From Clostridiaceae bacterium (GTDB taxonomy: Bacteria; Bacillota; Clostridia; Lachnospirales; Lachnospiraceae), in assembly GCA_902363735.1 (NCBI GenBank), contig CABJBA010000005.1:223952-287951 (forward strand): 64,000 nucleotides of DNA, written 5' to 3'. The notes under the pieces are model-generated. The model was not told where the DNA came from. It saw nothing but the letters and a program-made list of their open reading frames with translations, and ran no database searches. How positions within the stretch are numbered: position 1 is the first letter of the stretch; every line of letters starts with the position of its first letter. The position numbers and the translations under genes were made by a program. Positions 33,624-43,338 of this stretch are shown piece by piece.

Positions 33624-35297
33624 TCATTGCCCGTTAAAACGTTCAAACAGCCGGTTTACATCAATTTGCCCATATCCCCAGATATTATTGGGATAGGTAT
33701 TGACCTGAGTCCGGTTTGCCCCGCCGATTAACAGGCGGTTTATATTATTTCCTGTCATTCGGGGATAATTTCCCTTTACAATGGCCCATTCCAGAACCAT
33801 GGCAATGATGCCTGCGGCATGTGCGGACGCAGCTCCGGTGCCTGTTGCCGTTGCGTAACGGTTTCCCGGGGCGGCACAGGGAAGCTGGTAGCCGGGAGCT
33901 GCCAGATCGGGCTTGACGATACCGATTCTGGTATAGCCTCTGCCGGATTCTGCTAAGATGCTGTTGCTTAACTGGTTATAGGCGGCAACGGTCAGTTGGT
34001 GAGTTGCGTTTCCGGGAGAAGTTACGGTGGTATTGGGGTTGGAATTGAGGAAAAAAGTTTCATTTGAAATTATATTTCCCGACGGAAGCCAGCAGTGGAA
34101 GGAGAATGGTTCGCTTTCCGGATTTTGAACCCGCAGATACCAGATTCCGGGAAGCGGATTCTGAAACCGCAGCAGGATGAGCTGATCTCCTGTTTCCTCT
34201 TCAAAAATAATGTTGTTGACATAGACAATGGTCTGGTTAAAAATAAAGCTGAATCTTCTGCACTGACTTAAAGTGGGAAAAACTGGTTGAGTGGATTCTC
34301 TGTTGGGGGAAGAAACATCAATGGAAAGCCTTGCCGGAGAATAGGACCAGATTTCCATGGAAAACATTTTGTCATCATTTCCAACCCGTACCTCAATATC
34401 ATTGTAGTAGGGAGCGGCGGAGGTGGTATTAAAATAATGTCTCTGGGCATTTCCCTCATTTCCTGCTGCAACGGATATCCCGATTCCCGGCAGCAAAGCA
34501 AGATAATCGATATAAGTGCTGGTGGTTCCTCTTCCGTCATGTCCGCCCTGGCTGCTGGACAGGGCTATGCATATGACCAAAGGCCTGCCTGCCTGTTCTG
34601 AAATGCCTAAGGAGTACCGGATTCCAAGGAGAATATCAGTTTCCTGGTAGCATAGGACATCAGATGGAACAAAATGAATTCTCTTTGTATTTTCCTTTGC
34701 CTCCTTCAGCTTGACGATAATGTATTCGGCCTGGGGTGCAACACCGCTGAAAGATCCGTCTTCACTGGGAGTACCAGCGATAATGCTGGCTATAGCCGTT
34801 CCGTGGCCGTTGGTATCAGTCATGGGGATTAAAGCTAAAGGATTTTCCGAACTTAACGCATCGTTAATCTGTGCCATGGTGTATTCTGATCCAAAGGTAA
34901 AGGCATCGGGAATCGTGCCGCTCTGGTCGGTCTGATCCCAGACGGAGAATATGCGGGAGGTCCCGTCCTGATTCCGGAATGCCTGATGCTCATAGTCGAC
35001 TCCCGTGTCAATGACAGCAACAAAGACTCCCTGGCCGAATAATGCCAGTTCAGGATTTTCCTGCACTGCTGTGACCCCGGACTTTTCCATGCTTAAAGAA
35101 GAACTGAGGGTATAAAGGGTGGGGAAGCTGTGATATGAGTGCCGTCCTAAATCGCAGGGATTCACGCTTCCGGCAGGAAGGTGGAGAAGAGAATTTCTAT
35201 CATTTAAGTAGGTGATGTTGTCGCTGGTATCGTAGGTAGGAACTAAGACATTGCTGATAATCAGATCGTAATAATTATTATCCAGTGCTTTTACCAA
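33624..35297 (-). CDS. Csp-type subtilisin-family (S8) protein, predicted pseudoprotease
   Basis: 557 residues of the clostridial Csp-type S8 family (short N-terminal prodomain, subtilisin domain with an inserted beta-rich segment, no signal peptide). Asp97 (AVIDTGVDY) and His165 (NGHGTAIAS) of the triad are present. The Ser box, normally GTSxAAPH, reads GTGAASAH, with Gly488 (codon GGA at 33834-33836) at the Ser position. It should therefore not be an active protease. In Clostridioides difficile, CspC is a germinant-sensing pseudoprotease that also has Gly at its Ser position. A role in spore germination signalling is inferred. It is transcribed after the amidase gene. Confidence 0.82.
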   Translation of the reverse strand: MVKALDNNYYDLIISNVLVPTYDTSDNITYLNDRNSLLHLPAGSVNPCDLGRHSYHSFPTLYTLSSSLSMEKSGVTAVQENPELALFGQGVFVAVIDTGVDYEHQAFRNQDGTSRIFSVWDQTDQSGTIPDAFTFGSEYTMAQINDALSSENPLALIPMTDTNGHGTAIASIIAGTPSEDGSFSGVAPQAEYIIVKLKEAKENTKRIHFVPSDVLCYQETDILLGIRYSLGISEQAGRPLVICIALSSSQGGHDGRGTTSTYIDYLALLPGIGISVAAGNEGNAQRHYFNTTSAAPYYNDIEVRVGNDDKMFSMEIWSYSPARLSIDVSSPNRESTQPVFPTLSQCRRFSFIFNQTIVYVNNIIFEEETGDQLILLRFQNPLPGIWYLRVQNPESEPFSFHCWLPSGNIISNETFFLNSNPNTTVTSPGNATHQLTVAAYNQLSNSILAESGRGYTRIGIVKPDLAAPGYQLPCAAPGNRYATATGTGAASAHAAGIIAMVLEWAIVKGNYPRMTGNNINRLLIGGANRTQVNTYPNNIWGYGQIDVNRLFERFNGQ

Positions 35298-35370
35298 AAT
35301 CAGTCCTCCCTGTCGGATCGGTAGAGAGCATATTAGTATATTTTATGCGACAGGGAGGATATTATGATTG

Positions 35371-36252
35371 TTAAGACATGCCTGGTGCTGGAACTGTTTG
35401 TTCTGTTATGAGCCTGGGTGCTTTTCCGGCTTTTTCCAGATATTCTATGATTCCTTTGGCATCTGCTTCTCCTAAGGCCTTGTACTGCTCCTCGGTGGAC
35501 AGAAACATAGTTAAATCACTGGTATGGTTCAAATAGCCATGCTCAATGATAAAGCCTCGTATGCCATACATCTGGGAATACCTGGGAATGGCGTAATAAT
35601 CGGCTGTGCTTCCGTCCGGATACAGGGTTCCGTTTTGGGAGTCCTTAAGAAGCAGACCACGGTTGTGAAGACCAATGGAATTTAATTGTTTTAAAATAGT
35701 ACGGGCGGCCTCCTGAGACTGAAGGGCAATCTCATTGTTGTAGCGTCCTACAGCAGGAGACATGGAGCTTGCTCCATATGCATTTCGCTCTGTTCCGTTG
35801 CCTGCTATGGAATCTACATGCTGACTTACGAATAAATCTGCCTGCACAGAAGCTGCAAAGGCGGCTCTCTGCTCCAGAGGTACGGTTACTTCTGCGCTGT
35901 CCTTAGTCAAATAGACTTTGTAGTTGGTATTCTGCTCTAAATACTCCTTGGTATAGCTGGAGATCTTCATGGTGATTAAATCTTCATAATATGTGACGCC
36001 ATCATGCTCAAATCTGCATCCGGAATAATGGCCTTCTGTTTTTCCATGCCCCGGGTCCAGAACAACCACCATATGCCCGCTCAGCCCTACGCCTGGCCCG
36101 ACTTCCGGAACAACGGTTTTGGTTATGGGAGGTGCAAAAGCCGGTCCGTCCTCTTCTTCTGCCAGTGAGGTGGAAACCAAAGCACCGGATATAAGAGCGG
36201 TCAGCAGAAGAGCTCTGCCTGACGCCCTCAAAAGTTTTTTAAACTGTATCAT
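35371..36252 (-). CDS. Secreted N-acetylmuramoyl-L-alanine amidase (Amidase_3)
   Basis: 293 residues with a signal peptide (ALLLTALISGALVSTSLAEE). The zinc amidase domain shows VVLDPGHGK (His), TYYEDLITMKIS (Glu), LFVSQHVDS (His) and the catalytic Glu in GFIIEHGYLNH. It cuts the amide bond between MurNAc and the peptide in peptidoglycan. There are no extra wall-binding repeats. It lies 73 nt upstream of the Csp-type gene on the same strand, so a role in spore or cell-wall lysis together with it is possible. Confidence 0.9.
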   Translation of the reverse strand: MIQFKKLLRASGRALLLTALISGALVSTSLAEEEDGPAFAPPITKTVVPEVGPGVGLSGHMVVVLDPGHGKTEGHYSGCRFEHDGVTYYEDLITMKISSYTKEYLEQNTNYKVYLTKDSAEVTVPLEQRAAFAASVQADLFVSQHVDSIAGNGTERNAYGASSMSPAVGRYNNEIALQSQEAARTILKQLNSIGLHNRGLLLKDSQNGTLYPDGSTADYYAIPRYSQMYGIRGFIIEHGYLNHTSDLTMFLSTEEQYKALGEADAKGIIEYLEKAGKAPRLITEQTVPAPGMS

Positions 36253-36393
36253 AATAAGTCCTCCTGAAATTTGACATTTTTCCCTATATTATAGCATTTT
36301 TTGTTGTCTTCTGTAAATGGTCTTCTTTTAATTTGTTTTTCTCTGTGATAAAATAAACAAGCTGAAGGAAATACAAAAAAGGAGACAGAATTT

Positions 36394-37320
36394 ATGAAAT
36401 ATTATTTCGCTCCCATGGAGGGAATTACAGGATATGTGTACCGGAATGCACACCGTAAGTTTTTTGACCAGATAGACGTATATATGACGCCCTTTATTGT
36501 ACCGACCCAGAATAGGAAGCTGAGCTCCAGAGAGAGAAATGATATTCTGCCTGAGCACAATGAAGGGCTTTGTGTGATTCCCCAGATTCTTACCAATAAG
36601 GGCGAGGATTTTGTATGGATGGCGCAAGAGCTTAAGGCATATGGCTATGATGAAGTGAATTTGAATCTGGGGTGTCCCTCCGGTACAGTGGTATCCAAGA
36701 ACAGAGGGTCCGGTTTTCTGGCTTATCCCGATTTGTTGGATCATTTTCTGGATTATATTTTCGCCTCGCTGGATATGAAGGTATCCATAAAGACCAGAAT
36801 CGGAAAAGAAAGTCCTGAGGAGTTTCAGCGGCTTCTTGAAATCTATGAGAAATATCCTTTAAAGGAGCTGATCGTTCATCCGAGAGTCCAGGCAGATTAT
36901 TATAAAAATCATCCGGACTGGAGCGCGTTTGAAAAAGCAGTTTCAGGCAGCACCCATTCCTTGTGCTATAATGGAGATTTGTTTACGTGTAAAGCCTATG
37001 ACCAGTTTACAAAAGCTTTCCCCCAGGTGGATAAGGTGATGCTGGGAAGAGGGCTGGTGGCAAATCCAGGGCTGGCGGGGGAGATAAAAAATGGAAATAA
37101 AATGGAATTGGACCGGTTAAAAGCCTTTCATGAACAGGTACTGGCGGGATATGAGCAGACCATATCGGGAGAGAGGAACGTTTTGTTTAAGATGAAAGAA
37201 TTGTGGGCTTATATGGGACAGATGTTTGAAGGAAATGAGAAGCAGATTAAAAAAATCAAAAAGTCCCAGCACTTGTCTGATTACCGGGAAGCAGTGGCCT
37301 GTTTATTTCAAAATTCCTGA
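36394..37320 (+). CDS. tRNA-dihydrouridine synthase
   Basis: FMN enzyme reducing uridines in the tRNA D-loop, 308 residues. N-terminal YYFAPMEGITGYVYRNAHRKF, the active-site NLNLGCPSGTVVSKNRGSGFL with the catalytic Cys, and SIKTRIG are those of Dus proteins. AAGGAGA site. It stands alone, divergent from the amidase. Confidence 0.92.
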   Translation: MKYYFAPMEGITGYVYRNAHRKFFDQIDVYMTPFIVPTQNRKLSSRERNDILPEHNEGLCVIPQILTNKGEDFVWMAQELKAYGYDEVNLNLGCPSGTVVSKNRGSGFLAYPDLLDHFLDYIFASLDMKVSIKTRIGKESPEEFQRLLEIYEKYPLKELIVHPRVQADYYKNHPDWSAFEKAVSGSTHSLCYNGDLFTCKAYDQFTKAFPQVDKVMLGRGLVANPGLAGEIKNGNKMELDRLKAFHEQVLAGYEQTISGERNVLFKMKELWAYMGQMFEGNEKQIKKIKKSQHLSDYREAVACLFQNS

Positions 37321-37382
37321 GAAAAGAAGGTAAAATGATTATAAAGAGATATAAAGAGACCTAAATAAATAATATTTTTAAC

Positions 37383-37413
37383 TTGAACCTATAGCAGATA
37401 TAGGATATATAAT
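37383..37413 (+). promoter_or_regulatory. MerR-type promoter of the aminohydrolase operon
   Basis: TTGAAC (37383-37388) and TATAAT (37408-37413) are separated by 19 bp, the over-long spacer typical of MerR-activated promoters. A dyad CCTATA-gcaga-TATAGG (37388-37404) lies in that spacer. The MerR gene is in the same operon (38896), so it is the likely regulator, distorting the DNA to start transcription. Confidence 0.72.
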
Positions 37414-37465
37414 GATCCTGGTTAGAGAAAACGGCAGTTTGCCGCATTATGAACGGAGGAACAAT

Positions 37466-38860
37466 ATGGCTTCTAAATTTCTTATAAAGAATGCCAAGGC
37501 GATTGTGACATGTGACCAATCGGATCATGTATATAAGGATACGGATATTCTGATCGAAGGTTCAAGGATTGTTGCCATTGGAAAAGGGCTATCCAGCGAA
37601 GATGCCCAGGTCATTGACGGAACAGGAAAGTTTGTGTATCCGGGACTGATAAACACCCATCATCATTTCTTCCAGACCTTTGTAAGAAACCTGATCACCA
37701 TTGATTATCCGAATTTAACAGTTATGGATTGGATCCATAAGATATATCAAATTTTTCAGTGCATTGATAATGATGTGATTTACTATTCCACACTCACAGC
37801 TTTTGCTGATCTCATCAAGCATGGATGTACCACAGCTTTTGATCACCAGTATTGCTACACGAAAAAAACCGGAAAGGAACCTGTGGACAGGCAGATGGCA
37901 GCTGCAAAGCTGTTGGGAATCCGCTACCATGCAGGCCGGGGCAGCAACACCCTTTCCCAGAGCCATGGAAGTTCCATACCGGATAACATGCTTGAAACTA
38001 CCAGCGAATTTATAAAGGACTGCGAAAGGCTGGTACGCCTTTATCATGATCCGGCTCCTTATTCCATGAGCCAGATCGTTATGGCACCCTGTCAGCCTAT
38101 TAACTGCCTTGCGGGTACATTTATTGACACCGTACCGGCAGCCAGGGAAATGGGCGTGCGTATGCATACTCATCTGGGAGAGGGGGAAAATGAAGGAATC
38201 ATTGCCCGCTACGGAAAACGGACTCTGGAGTGGTGCCGTGACATCGGTTTTATCGGAGAAGATGTCTGGTATGCCCACAACTGGGAGGTGCTTCCGGAGG
38301 AGTATTCTATACTTGCTGAGACAAAGACTGGAATTTCCCATTGTCCTACACCGGCAATTCTGGGAGGCTTTCCCATTCTGGATATGAAGGCCATGCAGGA
38401 GGCAGGAGTTCTCCTAAGCCTTGGCTGCGACGGTTCTGCCACCAATGACGGTTCCAATCTTCTTGATGCACTCCGGGCGGCTTACCTCATGCAAACCTAC
38501 CATACAAAGGAACGGGGCGGCTGTGTATCTGCTTATGATATGTTAAAGATTGCCACTATAAACGGTGCAAAGACTCTGGGAAGACCTGATCTGGGTTCTT
38601 TAGAACCGGAAAAGGCTGCGGATTTATTTATGATCGACGGATCGGCCTTGGAGCTTGCAGGAGCTATCCATGACCCGAAAAATCTACTTGGACGGGTTGG
38701 CCTGACAGGAAATGTATGGCTTACTATGATTAATGGAAATGTGGTTTATAAAGATGGAATTCTCATCGGTGTGGATGAAAAAAAGCTTGCTCTTGAGGGA
38801 GAAGCGGTCTGCAATAGGGTGATCCGGGAACCTAATGAGGCTTTTCGGATGTTTTTATAA
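37466..38860 (+). CDS. Amidohydrolase, 8-oxoguanine deaminase/aminohydrolase-like
   Basis: 464 residues from the ATG at 37466 (CGGAGGA site). It is of the cytidine/guanine-deaminase-like amidohydrolase group: metal ligands in GLINTHHHFFQT, RMHTHLGEGENE, and CDGSATND, with the final CHO domain (GRPDLGSLEPEKAADLFMIDG). Close families are 8-oxoguanine deaminase and the atrazine-type aminohydrolases (TrzN, AtzB). It removes an amino group from a purine or similar heterocycle. The nucleoside-type ABC transporter encoded behind it supports an imported nucleobase as substrate; the exact one is open. Confidence 0.83.
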   Translation: MASKFLIKNAKAIVTCDQSDHVYKDTDILIEGSRIVAIGKGLSSEDAQVIDGTGKFVYPGLINTHHHFFQTFVRNLITIDYPNLTVMDWIHKIYQIFQCIDNDVIYYSTLTAFADLIKHGCTTAFDHQYCYTKKTGKEPVDRQMAAAKLLGIRYHAGRGSNTLSQSHGSSIPDNMLETTSEFIKDCERLVRLYHDPAPYSMSQIVMAPCQPINCLAGTFIDTVPAAREMGVRMHTHLGEGENEGIIARYGKRTLEWCRDIGFIGEDVWYAHNWEVLPEEYSILAETKTGISHCPTPAILGGFPILDMKAMQEAGVLLSLGCDGSATNDGSNLLDALRAAYLMQTYHTKERGGCVSAYDMLKIATINGAKTLGRPDLGSLEPEKAADLFMIDGSALELAGAIHDPKNLLGRVGLTGNVWLTMINGNVVYKDGILIGVDEKKLALEGEAVCNRVIREPNEAFRMFL

Positions 38861-38895
38861 AAACTTCTATTATTCAGGAAGGTGAGGAAAACGGT

Positions 38896-39657
38896 TTGAA
38901 GGACTTTTTATCCATAGGAGAAATGGGTTCCTTGTTTGGGCTTAATATTCAGACTTTATATTATTATGACAGCATCGGAATATTTTGTCCCAGGCAAAGG
39001 GACCCCAAAAACGGGAGAAGAAAATACGAGTTTGATCAGATTTATGAGCTGGCAACTATATGCTATATGCGAAAGCTTGGATACTCCCTGGAGGAGATAA
39101 GCGCCCAGCGCAGCGCTCAGCATGTGGATTCTTCCTTGGAATCCTTAAGAAAGCGTTCAGAAGAGCTTCACAGGCAATGGAAGGAACTGTTTTCTATTGA
39201 TGAAGCGATTCAAAGGAAGCTTGCCTTTATTGAGGAGGAGATGAAGAACATCCAGCCGGACCAGATCACCATCCGTTACTGCCCGGAACGGGCTTATATC
39301 CCCATTGGAGAAGAAGAACTGATTTATCGGCAGAATTCCTTTTACTTTTACCCGACTATTGCCTTTTATGAAGGCAGATTAAAATATTTTGGGGCCTATT
39401 TATACCCTTCCAAAGGGCCTTTGCCTGAATTTCTGAGAGAGGATCAGATTCGCAGGATTCCGGCAGGAGATTATCTGTGCGGATACCATATGGGATCCTA
39501 TGACAAGGTTCCCCAGACCACGGAGCGCTTGCGCCAGTCAAGGCCTGATTTAAAATTGGAAGACCTTACCGTTAATTTTAATATTCTGGATCAGTTTGTG
39601 GAGAATGACAGTTCCAACTACATTACCCTGACTCAGATCCGGATATTGAATAAATAA
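38896..39657 (+). CDS. MerR family transcriptional regulator with GyrI-like sensor domain
   Basis: 253 residues. Winged helix FLSIGEMGSLFGLNIQTLYYYDSIGIFCPRQRDPKNGRRKYEFDQ, a coiled linker, then a GyrI/BltR-like effector domain (AYIPIGEEELIYRQNSFYFYPTIAFYEG... and AGDYLCGYHMGSYDKVPQT). The TTG start follows an AGGTGAGG site; the first ATG in frame would remove part of the helix. It likely controls its own operon through the 19-bp-spacer promoter at 37383, binding the transported base or a product. Confidence 0.85.
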   Translation: MKDFLSIGEMGSLFGLNIQTLYYYDSIGIFCPRQRDPKNGRRKYEFDQIYELATICYMRKLGYSLEEISAQRSAQHVDSSLESLRKRSEELHRQWKELFSIDEAIQRKLAFIEEEMKNIQPDQITIRYCPERAYIPIGEEELIYRQNSFYFYPTIAFYEGRLKYFGAYLYPSKGPLPEFLREDQIRRIPAGDYLCGYHMGSYDKVPQTTERLRQSRPDLKLEDLTVNFNILDQFVENDSSNYITLTQIRILNK

Positions 39658-39695
39658 ACTGTAGACAAAAGTGATAACGAGAGAGGAAAACGAGG

Positions 39696-40772
39696 ATGAG
39701 AAAAATGAAAAAGTTAACAGCATTGATTCTTACGGCTTCTATGGCAGCAGCTTTAGCCGGCTGCGGCAAGGCAGCAGACACCAGCATAGCAACAAGCGCC
39801 GCAAGCGCACCGGAGACAAATACTGAGGCTGCAAAAGCTGATACTGCAAAGGCGGATTCTGAAGGTAAATCATTAAAAGTAGCCCTTCTGCTTTCCGGAG
39901 CGGCCAATGATATGGGCTGGTGCCAGACTGCTTATGACGGGTTAAAGGTTTTGGAGTCCGATTATGGGTGTGAGGTTTCTTATACGGAAAATTTAACACC
40001 TGATGACATTGAAGCTGCATTTGCAGATTATGCTGCAAATGGATATGATGTGGTGATTGGCCATGGGTATGAGTTTGGTGATCCTGCCATAGAGGTTGCA
40101 GAACAGTATCCGGATACAAAGTTCATTGTAACCGAGGGTGAGGTTTCTGCTGACAATGTAGCTTCCTATGTAACCAAGTGCGAAGAAGGCGGTTATATTA
40201 TGGGAATGCTGGCAGCTGGATTATCAAAGAACAATAAGGTGGGTTTTGTAGGTCCTATCCAGGGAGCTTCCCTGGTAAAGATTATGAATGGTTTTGAAGA
40301 CGGAGCTAAATCTGTTAATCCCGATATTGAGGTTCAGACAGCATGGACAGGTTCCTTTACGGATACAGCCCTTGGAAAAGAAGCGGCTCAGGCCATGATT
40401 GACAACGGCGTGGACGTGATCGGACACTGTGCCAATGAGTCCGGTACAGGTGCCATCAATGCGGCAAAGGAAGCCGGAGTCTTTGCTACAGGAGATTCCT
40501 ACGATCAGAATGCACTGGCTCCTGAGACAGTGGTTTCTTCTTCTGTATATCACATTCCAAATGTAATTGAAACAGCATTCCAAAGTGTTGAAAACGGAAC
40601 CTTTAAAGGCGGCATTTACAATCTGGGTATGATGGAAGATGCAGTCAGCATTGCGCCTTACCATGATTTAGACAGTGAAATTCCCCAGGAGTTAAAGGAT
40701 GAGATTGAGAAAACAATATCAGCCATTACAGAAGGACAATTTACCGTACCCTGTGATACAAAGGTAAGATAG
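39696..40772 (+). CDS. BMP/PnrA family nucleoside-binding lipoprotein
   Basis: 358 residues, lipoprotein signal with lipobox LAGC, then the basic membrane protein (Med/PnrA) fold: KVALLLSGAANDMGWCQTAYDGLK, IGHGYEFGDPAIEVAEQYPDTKFIV, KVGFVGPIQGASLVK. These proteins catch purine nucleosides or bases outside the membrane for the ABC transporter encoded directly downstream. An internal ATG at 39705 is an alternative start. Confidence 0.92.
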   Translation: MRKMKKLTALILTASMAAALAGCGKAADTSIATSAASAPETNTEAAKADTAKADSEGKSLKVALLLSGAANDMGWCQTAYDGLKVLESDYGCEVSYTENLTPDDIEAAFADYAANGYDVVIGHGYEFGDPAIEVAEQYPDTKFIVTEGEVSADNVASYVTKCEEGGYIMGMLAAGLSKNNKVGFVGPIQGASLVKIMNGFEDGAKSVNPDIEVQTAWTGSFTDTALGKEAAQAMIDNGVDVIGHCANESGTGAINAAKEAGVFATGDSYDQNALAPETVVSSSVYHIPNVIETAFQSVENGTFKGGIYNLGMMEDAVSIAPYHDLDSEIPQELKDEIEKTISAITEGQFTVPCDTKVR

Positions 40773-40783
40773 GGAGCAGTATT

Positions 40784-42313
40784 ATGCCATTATTGGAGAT
40801 GAAACATATCACAAAAGCATTTTCCGGTGTATATGCCAATGAAGATGTGTGCTTATCCGTGAACCAAGGAGAGATTCATGCTCTCCTTGGAGAAAATGGA
40901 GCCGGAAAGACTACTCTGATGAACATATTGTTCGGTATTTATCAGGCCGATGGAGGAGAAATTCTCTACAAAGGGAAATCAGCCCAGTTTCAGTCCCCAG
41001 CCGATGCTATTGAAAATGGCATCGGTATGGTTCATCAGCATTTTTCCCTTGTGAATAAAATGACGGTTCTTGATAACATTATTCTGGGACTGGGCAACAA
41101 GGTGGTTCTGGACCGGAAAAATGCAGGGGAAGAGGTCAGAAGACTTGGAGAAAAATACGGACTTTTAGTAACCCCTGAAGACAGAATCAACAGTCTCTCA
41201 GTGGGAGAGCAGCAGAGAGTTGAAATATTAAAGGCATTATACCGCAATGTAAACCTTCTGATTCTTGATGAGCCCACAGGAGTTTTAACTCCGCAGGAGA
41301 CAGTAAAATTCTTTGGTGTATTAAGGCGTCTGAAGGAAGAAGGCTACGGAATCATCATCATCACTCACCGCTTAAGTGAAATTATGGCAATCAGTGACAG
41401 AGTCACAATTCTTCGGGATGGCAGGGCGGTAAAAGATCTGATTACAGCGGATACCACACCGGAGGAGCTTTCTGCATTTATGATGGGCAGACCTCTTTCC
41501 CCTAAAAACAAGGAAAGAAAAGAGCCTCTTTTCCAGACAGCACTGGAGCTTAAGTGTGTTTCTATTTCCAAAAAGCATGGTGGAAAAAAGGTTTTGGACA
41601 GTATAAGTTTTACTGTTAAAAAAGGAGAAATACTGGGCATTGCCGGAGTGGAAGGGAATGGACAGAAGGAACTTGCTGAGGTGATTACAGGAATCCGCAG
41701 GAGCACAGAGGGCAGTGTTTTTTTTGAGGGAGAACCCCTTGACAGGATGGGTGTAAGGGAACGGTTTAACCGGGGAATTTCCTATGTGTCTGATGACCGC
41801 CACAGGGACAGTCTGGTAATGGATATGACAGTCATGGAAAATCTTATTCTTCGAAATTATAATCGCTTTCCTTTTTCCAGAAACCGGCTGCTGGATTATA
41901 AACGGGCAGAAAAACGGGCAGAGGAAGCTCTTGCAGAATACGGGATCAAGACCTCCGGAAAGAGCGGAATCAAGACCCTTGTAAGGCTTATGAGCGGAGG
42001 AAACCAGCAAAAGGTTATCTTGTCCAGAGAAATCTCCGAGGAGTCCAGCCTTATTGTGGCAAGCCAGCCTACAAGAGGTCTGGATATAGGCGCTTCTGAA
42101 TTTGTACATAACACCCTGATCCGTCAGAAAGAACAGGGAAAGAGTGTGGTGCTGATTTCTGCTGATTTAGATGAACTTATGTCCTTAAGTGATCGGATTG
42201 CCGTGATGTTCGAAGGCAGGATCATAGGAATTATGGGGAGAGAGGAAGCCAGTGTAAATGAAATCGGGCTTTATATGGGCGGGGTGACTGGAAAGGAGTT
42301 GAGCCATGAGTAG
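40784..42313 (+). CDS. Nucleoside-type ABC transporter ATP-binding protein (two ATPase domains)
   Basis: 509 residues, tandem ABC domains as in RbsA/YufO-type proteins. First domain: Walker A LGENGAGKTT and Walker B LLILDEPTGVL, with SVGEQQRVEILKAL as signature. In the second domain, Walker A is degenerate (GVEGNGQKEL), normal for this family, with signature LMSGGNQQKV. It drives import with the two permeases that follow. It starts 11 nt after the binding-protein gene and overlaps the first permease. Confidence 0.93.
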   Translation: MPLLEMKHITKAFSGVYANEDVCLSVNQGEIHALLGENGAGKTTLMNILFGIYQADGGEILYKGKSAQFQSPADAIENGIGMVHQHFSLVNKMTVLDNIILGLGNKVVLDRKNAGEEVRRLGEKYGLLVTPEDRINSLSVGEQQRVEILKALYRNVNLLILDEPTGVLTPQETVKFFGVLRRLKEEGYGIIIITHRLSEIMAISDRVTILRDGRAVKDLITADTTPEELSAFMMGRPLSPKNKERKEPLFQTALELKCVSISKKHGGKKVLDSISFTVKKGEILGIAGVEGNGQKELAEVITGIRRSTEGSVFFEGEPLDRMGVRERFNRGISYVSDDRHRDSLVMDMTVMENLILRNYNRFPFSRNRLLDYKRAEKRAEEALAEYGIKTSGKSGIKTLVRLMSGGNQQKVILSREISEESSLIVASQPTRGLDIGASEFVHNTLIRQKEQGKSVVLISADLDELMSLSDRIAVMFEGRIIGIMGREEASVNEIGLYMGGVTGKELSHE

Positions 42314-43337
42314 CAGCACAAAAGCGAAGGCAGCAGAAATAGCAAAAGCAGGAGCAATTTCAATTGCTATGGCAGCTCTTCTGGTTATTTTGTCAGGAGC
42401 CGATCCGCTGGCAGCAAGCAAGATGTTCTTTAATGGGATATTTAGTAATATCAATGGTTTTGGAGAAGTCTTTGTAAAGGCAACTCCTTTGATTCTTACC
42501 GGTCTCGGATGCTCGGTGGCCTTTCGGACAGGCTTTTTTAATATCGGTGCAGAAGGCCAGTTCTATATGGGAGCTTTGGCATCAGCCTGCGCGGCTTTGT
42601 ATACGGAGGGACTTCCGGGAATTCTGCGGATTATTCTGGCTATTCTTGCTGGCTTTTTGTTTGGCGGAGCCTGGGCTCTGATTGCTGCAGCCTTAAAAGC
42701 AAAGTTTGGGATATCGGAGATTATTGTTACTATTATGCTGAACTACATTGCCATAGATATTCTGGGCATTGCAGTCCGTACCTTTCTTATGGATCCTGCG
42801 GGAAGCATTCCCCAGTCTGAAAAAATACCTCCTTCCGCTGTCCTGCTTCGGTTTTTAAAACCCACCAGAGTTCATATGGGAATCTTTATAGCCCTGGCGG
42901 CGGTGGTTCTGGTATGGTTTCTCATGGAAAAGACAACGGCAGGATACGAATTTAAGGTGGTAGGCTTTAATAAACGGGCGGCGGCCTGCAGCGGTATTTC
43001 TGTAGGAAGAAGCATTATCCTTTCCGCTGTTTTAAGTGGAGGCCTGGCTGGAATTGCCGGATGTGTGGAGGTCTTAGGAGTCCAGAAAAAACTGTTGGAA
43101 GGAATTTCGGGAGGATGTGGTTATACAGCTATATTAATTACCCTTCTGGCTTCCAATCACCCGGCCGGGGTACTGGTGGCAGCCATTCTTTTTGCAGCTC
43201 TGGAAGTAGGAGCCAATTCCATGCAGAGACAGATGGGAATTCCCTCTGCAATTGTCAACTTCCTGATCGGCTTTGTTGTACTTCTTATTTTAGGAAGAGA
43301 ACTGCTTTCCAGGAAGAAAAAAGAGGAGGTGGGATAG
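42306..43337 (+). CDS. Nucleoside-type ABC transporter permease (YufP-like)
   Basis: 343 residues, nine or more hydrophobic helices, BPD_transp_2 (RbsC-like) family. Typical loops are FRTGFFNIGAEGQFYMGALASA and GGLAGIAGCVEVLGVQKKLLEGISGGCGYTAI. It forms the membrane channel together with the next protein. Its ATG overlaps the end of the ATPase gene. Confidence 0.92.
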   Translation: MSSSTKAKAAEIAKAGAISIAMAALLVILSGADPLAASKMFFNGIFSNINGFGEVFVKATPLILTGLGCSVAFRTGFFNIGAEGQFYMGALASACAALYTEGLPGILRIILAILAGFLFGGAWALIAAALKAKFGISEIIVTIMLNYIAIDILGIAVRTFLMDPAGSIPQSEKIPPSAVLLRFLKPTRVHMGIFIALAAVVLVWFLMEKTTAGYEFKVVGFNKRAAACSGISVGRSIILSAVLSGGLAGIAGCVEVLGVQKKLLEGISGGCGYTAILITLLASNHPAGVLVAAILFAALEVGANSMQRQMGIPSAIVNFLIGFVVLLILGRELLSRKKKEEVG

Positions 43338-43338
43338 G

